Shown piece by piece: positions 1 through 11,563 of a stretch of DNA of 64,000 nucleotides (position 1 is its first letter; each line of letters begins with the position of its first letter). Below the pieces are notes generated by a model, which had not been told where the DNA came from, searched no databases, and saw nothing but the letters and a program-made list of their open reading frames with translations. Both the position numbers and the translations under genes were made by a program. The stretch comes from Loripinus fragilis (Eukaryota; Mollusca; Bivalvia; Lucinida; Lucinidae): positions 78,199,018 through 78,263,017 of the forward strand of contig OZ026516.1 in NCBI GenBank assembly GCA_964019695.1, read 5' to 3'.

Positions 1-15
1 CACGAAAGTATGGGA

Positions 16-105
16 CCGGGCCGGGATCGAACTTGCGACCCCTGGATCTGCAGTCAGACACGCATCTGTAGCCAGACACGTTACCGACTGCGCTACGCGG
101 CCCGG
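16..105 (-). pseudogene. tRNA-Cys-derived pseudogene or SINE head
   Basis: Read on the minus strand, a perfect 7-bp acceptor-like stem (CCGGGCC with GGCCCGG) encloses an A-box-like TAGCGCAGTCGG and a B-box GTTCGATCC. The anticodon-arm region TCTGACTGCAGATCC resembles animal tRNA-Cys(GCA). The copy is about 90 nt because part of the anticodon arm is duplicated (two CAGACACG-containing segments on the plus strand), and the anticodon stem has mismatches. It is therefore more likely a pseudogene or the head of a SINE than a working tRNA gene. No SINE body is recognisable next to it. Confidence 0.6.
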
Positions 106-174
106 TAGTTGACATTGAAGTGCATGTTTTCTTGTTAATGGCCTTTAAATATTGAATTAAGAGTAAAATTATAA

Positions 175-1668
175 TGATAATCTAAAACGGCTTGAAACCG
201 ACTCAGAGCAGTCGTTAAACTAAATGACGATAGCCAAAATTACCACTTTTAAATAAGTTCATGTAACGCATATAATACAACATGTAGCCGTAAACAGCTG
301 TCATATATAGTAAAGCCATCCAGTAATTTGCAGACTATTAGAATGTTCATTGATTAGCTAGTTTTAAAGTCTTTTTTCTGTAGCTCAAACTTTCAATTTT
401 CTTATTCTCAAATTGATAAAGTAACATATATAACAAGCTGTTACAGGCTAACACCCATGCTTACAGTGTGCAAACATCTCCTATTCGATGCGCCTTGAAT
501 TGGTACATACGATAGAGTATATCTAAAAGAGTTTGGGATGGAGCAGGTTAATACTCAGCTTGCAGTCAAAATCTTGTTTGATGATTATTCTGGTTTTTTA
601 TGAGATGAGGAGGACAATTATTTTACCAGAGAAGCAGAAATAATAATCGATATTGTTTATGGCTTGGATAAGGATTGGTTTAGAATATTTACATTAGAAA
701 GGGACATTCACTAAATTGTACTGTTTCAATGTGAAACGATTATTTTCTATGTTCCTCTAGGATGTATCTTTATTTTAGAATTATTCATATTAGGAAATAT
801 TGAAAACAAATATTCATAACATCTGTAACAAAGGTACAGGGGCTTAATAATCATCAATACCTAAGACTTAGGCACCAGAGGCTGGAGACTTTAACTAGGA
901 AAACATGCGAAATATATTCATTTTATCCTGAAATATCATCTCTTACATCAAGTCAATATCCTTGCTCATTAATTATGTCATGTAACATATGTTACAACCT
1001 TTAACAAGTGCTTCAATCTTGTTGTTAAACCTGCAAATTCTATAATTTTAATAATATGAGCAAGACAATCCCAAATTTGCAAGATATCCAACAGCAGCAA
1101 ATGCTTTCATATATATTTTTACTTAGATGATGCCTATCAAATTCGGCTCCTTAAAATTGGGTATAGCCTTTGGGTTGTTTAATTGCACATATATGACACT
1201 ATATTTAAAGTATAAAAGCAAACATTGGATTTTCTCTAACCAAAATGAGTTTGTTAGTACAAAATAATCAAAACATTTTGGAAAATGCACATATCAGCTA
1301 AAAAGTAAATGATATTGGTCACAAGTTTTATGTTTAAAGGGTAATCTCATTAAAGTAACGTACATTACACCACAGGAAGCTGTAATTTTGCTCCAAAAGA
1401 ACTTTTATGTAGCTAAAGTTGTTAATATGCACGCCATATAAGTAATTTAAATAATTAGCAATCTTTCTGTAGCTCAAACTTTTAATTTTCTTTTTTTTTC
1501 TAAATTTAATATGGTAACATATGTAACAGGCTGTCAGAGACTAACGTCCCGGCGAACATAGTGCTAACATCTATTATAAGACGCAGCTTGGAATCCTCTT
1601 TTAGATAGGATAAGCTTGCGAAATTCCCCAGGGGGAGCAATAACATTCTCAGCCATCAGTCTAAAGGT
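175..1668. mobile_element. partial copy of the long-inverted-repeat element (family of 25.9-31.4 kb)
   Basis: This stretch is collinear with the right arm of the element at 25900-31393. It shares the segment around GTAACATATGTTAC (982-995), the block near 420-520 matching 30145-30240, and the terminal block near 1510-1668 matching 31215-31393, including CATTCTCAGCCATC. By the same token it is the reverse complement of that element's left arm; 890-1000 matches 27010-27130 read backwards. Only one arm is seen, so this is a truncated or solo-end copy. No coding sequence is visible. Confidence 0.7.
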
Positions 1669-2144
1669 GGCTCGATAAGCTGGGTATTTATAGGAAATCT
1701 ACGGTATTTTGCATGCAAAATATAGTTATCGATAAATAATTCATTGTCAAAGTCAGGTAAAGCATTGATGTAACCATCATATGACTAAAATAATTGAGAT
1801 TATGTTAAAAAAGGCATTCGTGTTGGATAAATATGACCATACCAACACAAACTATAGCTTTTATTAATGGGCAGTTTCTTGTTATGGTCGCCATATTTAT
1901 GACGTCATAACTAGCCTCAGACGCGGATTTGAGATGGGTGACCACCTTTAAATTAAAGGTAAGACTGCACTGAAGGTTTTGATATAGGTCACCATAAATC
2001 GGCACACAATTCGCACGGGACCTATTTTTTGTCCCTAAGGGCCCTGACTATAATTTGGTAAAGAGTTAATAAGCTTTTTGAGCTGCGCAAACGTGCGTGC
2101 ATTTCATGAAAATCCTAACCGTATACACACTGAACTAACATTTA
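1669..2144. other. no feature recognised
   Basis: AT-rich sequence between two mobile elements. I see no gene, RNA or clear repeat in it. Confidence 0.4.
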
Positions 2145-2148
2145 TTAA

Positions 2149-2343
2149 CCCTTAAAGCGCATAATCACAAACTGTATGTTTTTGTCGTCCACTAAACTAT
2201 TTGAAGCCTCAAAGATAAACAGCGTGGACCCAGATCAGACTGCTCCTGTAGGAGCAGTCTGATCTGGGTCTACAATGTTTGCCTCCCTGCTTATGTTAAA
2301 TAGACATTTTCAGATGCAGTTATTTAGCTTGCGTTTTAAGGAC
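2149..2343. mobile_element. piggyBac-like MITE, copy A
   Basis: Starts after TTAA (2145-2148) with CCCTTAAAGCGC and ends with a mutated inverse of the same terminus (GCGTTTTAAGGAC). The centre is a perfect 44-bp palindrome at 2227-2270: two 21-bp arms separated by GT. A cleaner copy lies at 11319-11559. A TTAA target with CCC...GGG ends is the piggyBac pattern. Non-autonomous, with no coding capacity. Confidence 0.7.
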
Positions 2344-2803
2344 TAAATAATGACTGATGTGGTGGCACAAGATGATACAGTTACTTTTGAATAAAACAAC
2401 GCCTCCTTTTCAGCTTTTACCTATGCCTAAGGTTGACTAGTCCTTATTACGTATTCATGAGGCGCCGCCTTTATAGTAAGCGAAAAGTCAAGTAATATGC
2501 ATGTACAGCAGGACATCAATTGCTCTGAAAGCCTTATCAGGGCGTCAGGTATCGAAATTGAAGACATCGCGGTATAAAGGATATAACAGGAATGTCTATA
2601 AGGGATAGATAGTATCAGGTAACTGTTCAATAATACCCCTTTGCGGACTGAAAAATCTTTGTTCAGTTGTTTGTCTGTCTTCTCCTGGTGCCATGAACTG
2701 GTCTATGATCTGCCGTTATAGCATTTCCTACTGATATTCATTGTTTTGTTTTGTCAAACGTCTGAACACAAAATATCAAATTACAGAAATCTATGCCACC
2801 TAC

Positions 2804-3046
2804 CAGATCCATGCCAACAGCAGTGTAAACTTCAAAAGCCTTTTATTGCTTAGCACGTCAATCACTGTATACTTCTTGTTATCCTTGGTGTCTTGCAGTC
2901 GCTCTTTCTCTGCCTCAGCTACTCTTTGTAGCATCTTAACATCCACATCTTCATAGCCATTCACCCTACCAATGAACTTGATCACTCTTTCAGCATCTTC
3001 ATACCGATTGTGAGACACATACCATCTAAAACTTTCTGGTATAAAC
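2804..3046 (-). CDS. SLC22-like transporter, exon with PESFRW motif (third recognised exon)
   Basis: This exon encodes about 80 residues beginning FIPESFRWYVSHNR, which corresponds to the PES-x-RW signature after transmembrane segment 6 of SLC22 organic cation/carnitine transporters. A charged cytosolic loop rich in K and E follows, and the exon ends at LLLAWIW, the start of transmembrane segment 7. The acceptor is ctttactag before G at 3046 and the donor is gtaggt after 2804. It enters in the phase left by the exon at 6394-6815 (TG plus G makes Trp) and leaves after two bases of a codon. The remaining exons (segments 7-12) are not found in 1-2797, so the gene either continues off the window or is truncated. 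Phe replaces the usual Pro in PESPRW. The transported substrate cannot be read from the sequence. Confidence 0.85.
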
Positions 3047-3117
3047 CTAGTAAAGAAAGCTGACACCTTAAGTAATATTAGTTTATCACTGATGAGGGTC
3101 TGGATGGGTGGGGTCTG

Positions 3118-3390
3118 GTATTCACTATTCATTAAAAGTTTAGCCCATTATTCATCTCATTAAAATTTTGGGTAATTCATTAAAATAAAACCAATTATTC
3201 ATTATAGGTAAGAAAGGTGGCAAAGAAATCTGATTATTCACTATTCATTAATTTTTTCTTCAATTCATTAAAAAGATAGGATTATTCATTATATTTAGGA
3301 TCTCATTATTCATTATTCATTATTTTTTTGGCTCATTATTCACTTTTCATTATAAAAAAGGGCCATTATTCACTAATCATTATACCCCAT
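3118..3390. repeat. degenerate ATTATTCATT-type low-complexity repeat
   Basis: Irregularly spaced repeats of ATTATTCATT and TTCATTAAAA in the transporter intron. The spacing is too variable to define a fixed unit. Confidence 0.7.
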
Positions 3391-3640
3391 ACAGACCCTC
3401 ACTAATGTCAGGCCTAATGTCACTTTTTTTCTAGAAACAAATACAGGTCCGTTGTTCACAATGTACAATAGATAATGTATATGGATTGTTATTATCTCAT
3501 TATGAATATAACGTATTTAAAGAGTACCTACAATCCAGGCCTACAATATGGCTGTACCAAAAAAGTCTATAAGTCCAAAATCTATAATAAACGATAGACC
3601 ACATTCTAAAGTTTGGGTGTATTTATCCCCCCTCCCCCAA

Positions 3641-4525
3641 CCGAGTCTGCTGTTTTCTTATAAAGTAGGTTATCTCGATTTCTGAAGGATCCGTTTTTCC
3701 AGATTATTTAGAGATGGTAACAGCTGTCGTTGTGCCGCGTGGAGTTGGTAAAGCTTCTCCCCGTACATCGATATAGTGTTGATATTTGTTTCATATTCTG
3801 GTCCTTCAGGAATATTGGGTTCTGACGGGAAAGCCTAGATTACCGCTTAAGCAAGTGCTAGAAGGTGTGAGAATTGATACCCTTTCCATTTGTTCTCATG
3901 AACAGACTCAATAAAACCGAGTCTGCTGTTTTCTTATAAAGTAGGTTATCTCTATTTCTGAAGGATCCATTTTTCCAGATCATTTAAAGGACGCAACAGC
4001 TGTCGTTGTGCCGCGTGGAGTTGGTAAAACTTCTCCCAGTACATCGATATAGTGTTGATATTTGTTTCATATTCTGGTCCTTCAGGAATATTGGGTTCTG
4101 ACGGGAAAGCATAGATTACCGCTTAAGCAAGTGCTAGAGGGTGTGAGAATTGATGCCCTTTCCATTTGTTCTCATGAACAGACTCAATAAAACCGAGTCT
4201 GCTGTTTTCTTATATTGTAGGTTCTCTCTATTTCTGAAGGATTCGTTTTCCAGATTATTCAGAGGTCACAACAGCTGTCGTTGTGCCGCGTGAAGCTTCT
4301 CCCCGTACATCGATATAGTGTTGATATTTTTTCATATTCTGGTGCTTCAGTAATATTGGGTTCTGACGGAAAGCAGAATACCGCTTAAGCCGGTGCTAGG
4401 GGGCGTGAGAATTGTTGCACTTTCCATTAGTTCTCTTTAACAGACTCAATAAAAACGAGTCTGCTGTTTTCTTATAAAGTAGGTTCTCTCTGAAGGATCC
4501 ATTTTCCAGATTATTTAGAAAAAAT
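3641..4525. repeat. 276-bp tandem repeat, about 3.2 copies
   Basis: CGAGTCTGCTGTTTTCTTAT recurs at about 3642, 3918, 4194 and 4456, giving a 276-bp unit (262 bp for the third). Copies one and two are nearly identical, the third is more diverged, and the fourth is only a start. At each copy junction CAGACTC-AATAAAACC-GAGTCTG can fold with AATAAA in the loop. The array sits in the transporter intron between the exons at 2804 and 6394. Confidence 0.85.
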
Positions 4526-4709
4526 GAAGGGAAATATTGGCTTTTCTTCGTCTGTCCGTCAAGCTTTAATATACCCTCAACATCTTTGGAATTGTACCTT
4601 TAGGACCCATACCTGTATTTGTTTCCCCATTGACCTCCATTATAGCTTTTAAGTAAGCTGTGGTCCTCACAACTCTTAAAGCACAATGAGGCTGCCATAG
4701 AATTACAGA

Positions 4710-5508
4710 TTGGACCTAAACTCCAGCTGTTAAGTTTTTAGACTTACTTTTTCGCAATAACTTTTTTATCTTCAATTTTAGCAAAATGTGTTCGCGATGA
4801 AAAGTATTCAGGAACATCTCCGCCAACTTCTCCAAATGGTTCTAACATCCTAGATGCTGCAGGTTCCTCTGTGCTTAGATGCACTCTTTGAACATTTTAA
4901 GCAAAGTGCAAATAAACGAAGTCCAAGATGTCAGTCAAAAAGTTACATTGCACCGCCCTAATTCAATTACTAAAGCGATGGTGGCTAGTTCAAATATAAT
5001 AGAAATCGCGCCTGATTCGCTCGTGCGTTAAGCTAGTAGGGTCATCTCAAAACCGTTCATTTCATAGCACGTGCATAAGAGAAAAATTGCACGTCATGCG
5101 ATAACCCAGCCTTTGTTCCTACAAATGAGCCTGCTTTAAGTTGATTCTGCATATGCATGGTAAATTCTGAGTATATTAACGACTGTTTCATGTTTTGGAC
5201 AGCCTCTGAAGAGCGGGATATGCACCGCTTCCGAATATTTTTGAAACTACCCCTTTGTGTCACGCCTATACGAATCATACCCGTCATTAAAAGACATAGA
5301 AATTTAGGACGAATTCAATTTATTGCAAAATCTTCATCTATATACACAAAAGTCTGTTTGCGCCACAAGCACAAGACCCTTTGGAGAAGTTGGCGGAAAT
5401 TCTCCTCTACAACTTTCATCGCAAACACATTTTGCTAAAATTGAAAATAAAAAAGTTATTGCGAAAAATTAAGTCTAAAAACTTAACAGCTGGAGTTTAG
5501 TTCAATCA
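4710..5508. mobile_element. inverted-repeat element, about 800 bp with about 130-bp arms
   Basis: The left arm at about 4711-4842 (from GGACCTAAACTCCAGC to CCAACTTCTCC) is matched by its reverse complement at about 5378-5506 with few differences. The 535-bp interior shows no recognisable protein. The layout fits a non-autonomous foldback or DNA transposon. I could not fix the target duplication. Confidence 0.75.
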
Positions 5509-6393
5509 ATAAACAAGAATGAGATACCCTGGTGACTGCCATGTTTAACCACGTTTTGGCCCCTGGAGGTGGGCACCCTACATGAAAGGAAAATTTCATT
5601 GAAAAAAAAACACAAAAAAAAACCCAAAATGCAAGGTCATTTTTATGGAAAGAAAATACATTTTAGAAAGAATTGGCTTATATTTTTGGTGATTTTGGGG
5701 AAATACTGAATTATTTTTATGGATTTGGCGAGTAAGAGAAAATACTTTTAGGGAGCTGAGGAACTTTCTTTCCGGGATTTGGGGAGATCAATGCATTATT
5801 TTCAGGCGAAGTTACGTGAATATAAAACCATCGCGAAATGGCGAAAACAATCAGTAGTTTACTGATATAGGTACATTTTGAAAACCATTCCTTAGTTGCG
5901 AATTTTAAAAGTCGCAAATATGTTTTAATCGCTATTGCGAAAATAAAATTCTCGCGAAAATTTCCGAATCTACAGTAAATCCCAGGTCGGGTGCAAATTG
6001 TGCATATAAACATGGCTGAATAAGTGTCACATTCTAGTCTGTGGAATGGCACCAAAATCCACGCGAAAAAAATCGAATCACCGCCCCAGTAAAACATGTG
6101 CCTTTGTAAATTAGACGCTATGACCATTACACCAAGAACGATGAGATAGAAGGAAACGTGTTATAAAACTATACACTGATATGACAAAACATATAGCAAT
6201 GAGGTGTTTTTAGACCTTGTTATAAGTTTAGACATAGACTAGTCATAAAAGAGTTTCGTGAAACGGTTTATGATATGTTTAATGACTGTGATAAGTTGAG
6301 GATATACACGTAAAACATGTTTTATGATAGAACTGAACTGATTTTTTAAACTGGTTCGTGAAAGGCGGCCCGACTACTATAGTAAAAACTTAC
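5509..6393. other. remainder of transporter intron, no feature recognised
   Basis: AT-rich sequence in the intron between the exons at 2804 and 6394. I see no gene or clear repeat. Confidence 0.5.
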
Positions 6394-6815
6394 CACCAAG
6401 TTAGTAACAAGGGTGCTCCAACACATGCTGTAGCTATATGTATATACTGCCAGTCCTTTATCAACCACGCAACAAGACCAAATAGCGTTAACTCAATACT
6501 CCAGGAGGGAACAGTAACAATCCAGGTCCTCCATTTGGCTAGTGTAAACTCGGATTGTATGTTATACTGTACAGTGAGGTCAACACCCATAGCAAACCCC
6601 ATGAAAAACCGCAGTATAGTGAACATCAACCACGAAGTTGAGAACGCTGCTAGTATGTTTAAAACAACGAGGGAAGCTATAGATAAGAACAAAGGTTGCT
6701 TTCGACCAATCAAATCTGCTATCTGTCCAGCGAGGAGATTCCCCGTTAGTACACCAGCCATCTGTATTGAGGTAATTGTCTGTGGAATCCAGGAAGCATC
6801 GCAGATCAAGTCCCA
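6394..6815 (-). CDS. SLC22-like transporter, central exon (transmembrane segments 2-6)
   Basis: This exon encodes about 140 residues starting WDLICDASW, which follows Glu of the preceding exon to give the SLC22 signature EW-D-L-x-C. The major-facilitator loop motif appears as GQIADLIGRK between segments 2 and 3, with Asp, Gly and Arg-Lys kept. RFFMGFAMG lies in segment 4, and further hydrophobic stretches end at GAPLLLTW. The acceptor is attgtttcag before 6815 and the donor is gtaagt after 6394. The exon is 422 bp, so two bases (TG) carry over and pair with the G opening the exon at 3046. SLC22 proteins are plasma-membrane uniporters or exchangers for organic ions. The reading frame is intact, which argues for a live gene. 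Confidence 0.9.
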
Positions 6816-8217
6816 CTGAAACAATACCATCAGTACTTGCCTAAATGAATTTCATGTAATGAATCACCTTTTTCAGATAAAAAAATCCTTAAAGCTACAA
6901 ACAAATTACTGTAGTATTGCACCTCAAATGGAACACAGTTTTTTTGTTTTTAAAATTTTACATGAAGGTTTCTTTACCCTAAAAATTTGCATGCGCAAAG
7001 ATATAGCAAAACCCTAACTAGATTTGAATTTTGGCGGGGAATGATATCAATCTCACTTCTCTGATATATTGTAAAAATAAATAACTTAGTTTTTGTTGGA
7101 ATGAAAATACCCGTTTAGTACCCATCTTTGTACTGTCAGTGCACTTATACACCTGGGATAGATATCGTAGTATTTGCTCAGCTATAAAATGTCCATTAGA
7201 CATTACAGCAGACGAATATATTGTAACATCAAATGGTGCGGTTTATGATGCAATCCAAGCTGCTTATATTGTTCTACGGATAATGGGTTATTAACGCGTT
7301 TCATGCCTAGCAAGTACCATCATTTTGCCTGCTTCCGTCTGTCTGCCTAACTGTATCTTTTGTTGATGTGTCTGTATGACTCTATACTTGCGCAGAGTTG
7401 CACATACATGCATATTAACCGTCCAGGTAGGTACAGCGCTTATTGTGCTCACACGAAGTCTACGCCCAAAAGCGCATGCTATTGTTACCTCGTATTTATT
7501 TCCAGTGTTACAAATCGATCAAACACAATTACAGAATATCCCAGACTCCAAAACAGTACTTGGCTTGAAAAGGTGAGGAGAATATATAAAATAGTGAAAA
7601 AAAGTGTATGCACATTTCAAAGCTTAATGATTGTTAATTCGACATATCATACCTGACCCTGGCCTTCGAGGACGCTAAATAAACAGCGACGTGGATGTCG
7701 TCAAAATTTAAATATATGCATATGCAAATTACTCATCCAATGAAATGGCAAGATTTTTTTATTTTATCAATCAATATAGTTTTTACATATATAGGTTCTA
7801 AGTTGCTTTAAGTTGGGCTTCACTACAATCAAGCATAACTACAGAAGTAAGTAGTGTCAATGAGCAGTCTGATAAGGCCTTGCCTATCAAAATAACATAA
7901 TTCTTTTGCTGCTAAAAGCAACTAAATCCTTTTAAACTGTTTCTGTAGCAATCAGTGCGGACTCTGATCAGACTGAACAGGGTTCACGCTGTTTGCCTGT
8001 ATGCTAAAATTAGTTTGAGGTGTAACTTGATTCAGCAGTTGACTTTGGCAGACGACATTTTTATATGCATTGCTTCATAGCAGGCGAAGCGTAAATGCAC
8101 ATCATCTGCTCAAAACTCAAATGGTTCGACTAATCTGGCAAAAAGGTCGATTGTTCGGCCTATAAATATGATGTGGAGTTTAGTAGTTCTATTATTTTGG
8201 CTAATTACGGTACGTAC
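6816..8217. other. transporter intron (1402 bp)
   Basis: Intron bounded by gtacgt on the 8218 side and attgtttcag on the 6815 side, minus strand. Around 7945-8090 there is a strongly diverged relative of the piggyBac-like MITE (CTGATCAGACTG, GCAGACGACATTTTTATATG). Nothing else is recognised. Confidence 0.6.
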
Positions 8218-8551
8218 CTCCGTGACGACTGTTCGCATTGTGTCAGCGAAACGGAACTTGGAACACACCTTAGTTGCATTCACGGGCTCACAAGTTTTAT
8301 ATTGTGACGTATTCTGGCTGCTGATGAGATCACTAACATTTCCTCCATTGTCGTCATCGAGGCACCACCAATCAGGAACGGCAGCACCGAATACCATGGC
8401 TACCATAGTAAAACATACGATACATTTCATGGAATGCACGATGAAAGACAATGCAATTTGAAATCTTCCACATCCACCAACGTTTTCTATTAGGTGTTCC
8501 AAGTTAGCGTCTGGTTCAGGGGGCATTGTGGTATCGATTTGAGCTTCAACT
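8218..8551 (-). CDS. SLC22-like transporter, N-terminal exon
   Basis: The exon opens after a strong acceptor (gttgcttttcag). The likely start is the ATG at 8524-8526, giving MPPEPDANLEHLIENVGGCGRFQ, the usual SLC22 N-terminus ending G-x-x-GRFQ. The next ATG upstream in frame lies within the intron side and is not needed. Segment 1 follows (about IALSFIVHSMKCIVCFTMVA), then an extracellular loop with DWWC, two further Cys and three N-glycosylation sequons (NVS, NTS, NAT), typical of the long first loop of this family. The exon ends ...TVVTE before gtacgt, phase 0, joining WDLICD of the next exon. A 5' untranslated exon probably lies beyond 8551 but cannot be recognised. Confidence 0.9.
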
Positions 8552-10339
8552 CTGAAAAGCAACAATTGTGGAACTCAAAACCAGATAACTTTAACTTTTA
8601 CACTCGGGTTGGGGGTGTGGGGTAACTATACATATATATGACATATTACGGATGTGCGGCGCGAATAGCCCCCTTTTTCAGCGCTGCCAGGTATACGATA
8701 AGCCCCCCTAATCTTAGAAAAAAGTATATGACTCACCCAGTTTTTCATCATTGTTATATGAATGGTCGCATTTTCTGACAACCATGTTTGAAAATACTCA
8801 TATTTTGCTCAGATATTCAGCTCAGAAACCAAAATTGTAATATTTATTTGGAAACTTTGTTTACAGACAGCAAAGAGGGTATATAAAAATCAAAGAACAG
8901 TATATGAATAATTTAAATTTTGTTCAATCAAGTATATGAATAGGTCATTTTTTGGAAGACCAGGTAAATGATTGGGGTAGGTTTAAAAAAACTGGGCCGC
9001 ACACCCGTACCAAAATTACCCTCAAGCTACCCCCCCCCCTCCGAGCCCTGATCATGACCGTATACTATGTTATTTCGAGCAAAAATGGCGGAAAGGGGCA
9101 CAAGAACTACCGACTATGGGGATTCTGTCGATGTAAGTTGCTTTTATACTCACATAGAACCAAGTTGAACGCATGTTTAGCTTTGTAATTGTCCAGACAT
9201 TTTAGTGCATACAATTGTTGTCCAATCGACTGGTATGTACAACATAATTAAGAAAGAAACGTGATCGATGGCTCTGCTCACATATTTTGCTTTCACTTGG
9301 CCATTTTTAAAGAGTAAAAAACATCTTCAAAGTGCATTTTCGCTCAAATACTTTGTACAAATACGTCTATTTGATTATACTTAGAAAAAACAAAAGCTGG
9401 TAAAGCATTCCTTGTAAATTTGTTGAATGAAACGCTTTATTTGTCCACTGTACACAAACAAAAGTTCCAAAACCAAATGATTACAAAGGTCAAGGTTCAA
9501 ACACTTGAATTCTGGTTGTATGACTTGTAACGCAAATTTCTCATACATATTTGATGCGAGTGGTTATAATTTTCAGACTGCTTGCCTAAGGTATTAGATG
9601 CCAACACTGGTTTAGGATTGCTGATATGACCTTTGATTTAAGTCCAATGTCGAACTATCTACAATTTGTCTATATGTTTTTTAATACCCACACTTTTTAA
9701 TTATAAGTGGTTCATGTTTGAAACACTGATCTCTCTGGTGTGCAGATTAAAGCAAAGATTTTGGATTGTTGGAATTACCTCGATGACAAAGGCCAGGGTC
9801 AAAATATTTTCATACTTTATGGTATTTATTGTAAGTGCCATTGATTGACCCCATTACAACATTCATTATAAGAGGGTATCAAATGTGACCTAAGTTTATG
9901 TGTCTCATATAAGTAAGACAACTCTCGCTTGTTTCAGATCTTGGAATTATCTGATAATAAGTGTTAGAGCACATATTGGGCTTTTGCTATTTGTACGATC
10001 TTACAACATTTCATGTGCACTGTGTGCTACGATAGAGCAATATTTAGGGACAGAAATACAATATGGTTTGGAATCAATCCTTAAAACATAACACTAACAT
10101 TGTATCATACTTGATGGAATATTGCATTTCTATGGTAGGGTAAGGTATGTTTTAAAGAAAAAAATTGTACTTACAACAATTGATGTTATGTCGTTGGTTC
10201 TCTCAGCATTCATTAATACACATTATCAAATCCATCATCAGACATTTACAAGATAACATATGGTACAAGGGCCTCAGCGCGAGAAAACCTGTCTTCCGGG
10301 TTCGCGTTCAACAAATGTACAGAGACTGGTTAAAAATTG
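8552..10339. other. no gene recognised
   Basis: AT-rich sequence upstream of the transporter start exon. It may contain its promoter and untranslated exon, but I cannot identify either. Confidence 0.4.
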
Positions 10340-10480
10340 TCATGTAGCAGATTAGAGCATTGGTCTTGTACCGGGGCGCGTCCCCAGCGAAGGCACGAGA
10401 TATTTTTCAGCTATGCTTTACTTTTTTTATGGCTAGCATGTCGTAAGACATTAGTGGACATTAGTTTCGCCTAAAAAGGC
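10340..10480 (+). repeat. tRNA-like dispersed repeat, copy 1
   Basis: Shares AGAGCATTG, CGAAGGCAC and the tail TTTTTCAGCTATGCTTTAC...GTCGTAA with the copy at 10598. Its B-box region is rearranged. Probably a decayed SINE. Confidence 0.5.
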
Positions 10481-10597
10481 TTTCCGTCATCCTTTGAAGA
10501 GGGAGAGTATAACGGGCAAGGCACTATCACCTATATATCATTATGAGGTAGATTTCGCATAGTTTCTAGTAAATAATCAATCTCTGACAATTGCGTC

Positions 10598-10740
10598 AGA
10601 GAGTCGACTTTAGAGCATTGATCCTGACCGGGGCGACATGGTTCGATTCCCAGGGAAGGCACAGGAAATTTTTCAGCTATGCTTTACTTTGTTATGGCTA
10701 TCATGTCGTAACACTATCTACCATGCATCTTTGCTTGCGA
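10598..10740 (+). repeat. tRNA-like dispersed repeat, copy 2
   Basis: Contains a good B box (GGTTCGATTCC, about 10639) after TTTAGAGCATTGATCC, with a tail shared with the copy 260 bp upstream. Best read as a tRNA-derived SINE head with a short body. Confidence 0.5.
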
Positions 10741-10786
10741 ATATTTCTCCACTGGCCGTAGCGTGGACACACTGTATTTTTGCTTT

Positions 10787-11013
10787 ACTGTCCTGCCAGC
10801 CAAGAGTGACAGTGACGTCATGTTTTGTTTACAAATTTATCGGGGATTAAATGGATAGATCACTTGTGTATTAATCCTATCCACAGAATAAGATAAATAC
10901 TCAAGTGATCAATCGGTTCGCGTTAGCTCAAGTGGTATACAAGTTAGTGTTTTACTCAACAATAGTAAACAAAATATTACGCCACTTTCACTCTTGGTTG
11001 GCATGACAGTAGT
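10787..11013. mobile_element. fully palindromic MITE, copy 1
   Basis: The whole 227 bp is an imperfect palindrome. ACTGTCCTGCCAGCCAAG at the left is mirrored by CTTGGTTGGCATGACAGT at the right, GTTTACAAA by GTAAACAAA inside, and GATCACTTG by CAAGTGATC at the centre. A second copy lies at 48306-48535. No coding capacity; consistent with a foldback MITE. Confidence 0.75.
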
Positions 11014-11318
11014 TAAGAAATTGAGCCGCTGCATGACAAAATAACAAACTAACACATGTGCTCAATGAAAACTCAGATTTGCTGTCTTGCCAGAGAATTC
11101 ACTGTCGAGCTGTCAGTAGAACTCTGCTAATCATTAGCGTATTCACAGGCTGATCGGTATCTTCGCTTGATATACTGGTAAGTGTTAATTTGTTGGTTAT
11201 ATCATGTCGCGGTGTTACCTGATTATCTATGAACTTATATAAGACTCTACATAGAGGGGTAGTTATGATATTATCATGAGCAATGTTTACCCTCTTAATA
11301 CATTCTTCTTTGTGTTAA

Positions 11319-11559
11319 ACCCTTAATGCGCCAATCACAACAAAAGTCGTCTGCTTTTCTCGTCTGCTGTAATGTTTAAGAAGCCTCTATGGCAAACAGT
11401 GTGGACCCAGATCAGACTGCTCCTATAGGAGCAGTCTGTTCTGGACCCACAATGTCTGCTTCTATACTTGATTCGTCAGTAATGCTAGGCAATTATTTGC
11501 AGCAGACGACTTCAGCAGACGACATTTTCAGATGCATTTTTTGCTTGGCGCTTTAAGGG
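11319..11559. mobile_element. piggyBac-like MITE, copy B (intact ends)
   Basis: Flanked by TTAA on both sides (11315-11318 and 11560-11563). The ends are ACCCTTAATGCGCCAA and TTGGCGCTTTAAGGG. The central palindrome at 11404-11446 has CTCCTATAGGAG at its core and corresponds to the 44-bp palindrome of copy A. TTAA duplication with CCC/GGG ends is the piggyBac hallmark. No coding sequence, so it would need a transposase supplied from elsewhere. Confidence 0.8.
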
Positions 11560-11563
11560 TTAA

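Noticed and set aside
16..105. Functional tRNA-Cys gene
   Set aside because: The anticodon arm is partly duplicated and its stem is mispaired.
2741..2956. Plus-strand 71-codon frame
   Set aside because: Antisense shadow of the transporter exon at 2804-3046.
6358..6819. Plus-strand 153-codon frame
   Set aside because: It is the antisense shadow of the transporter exon at 6394-6815.
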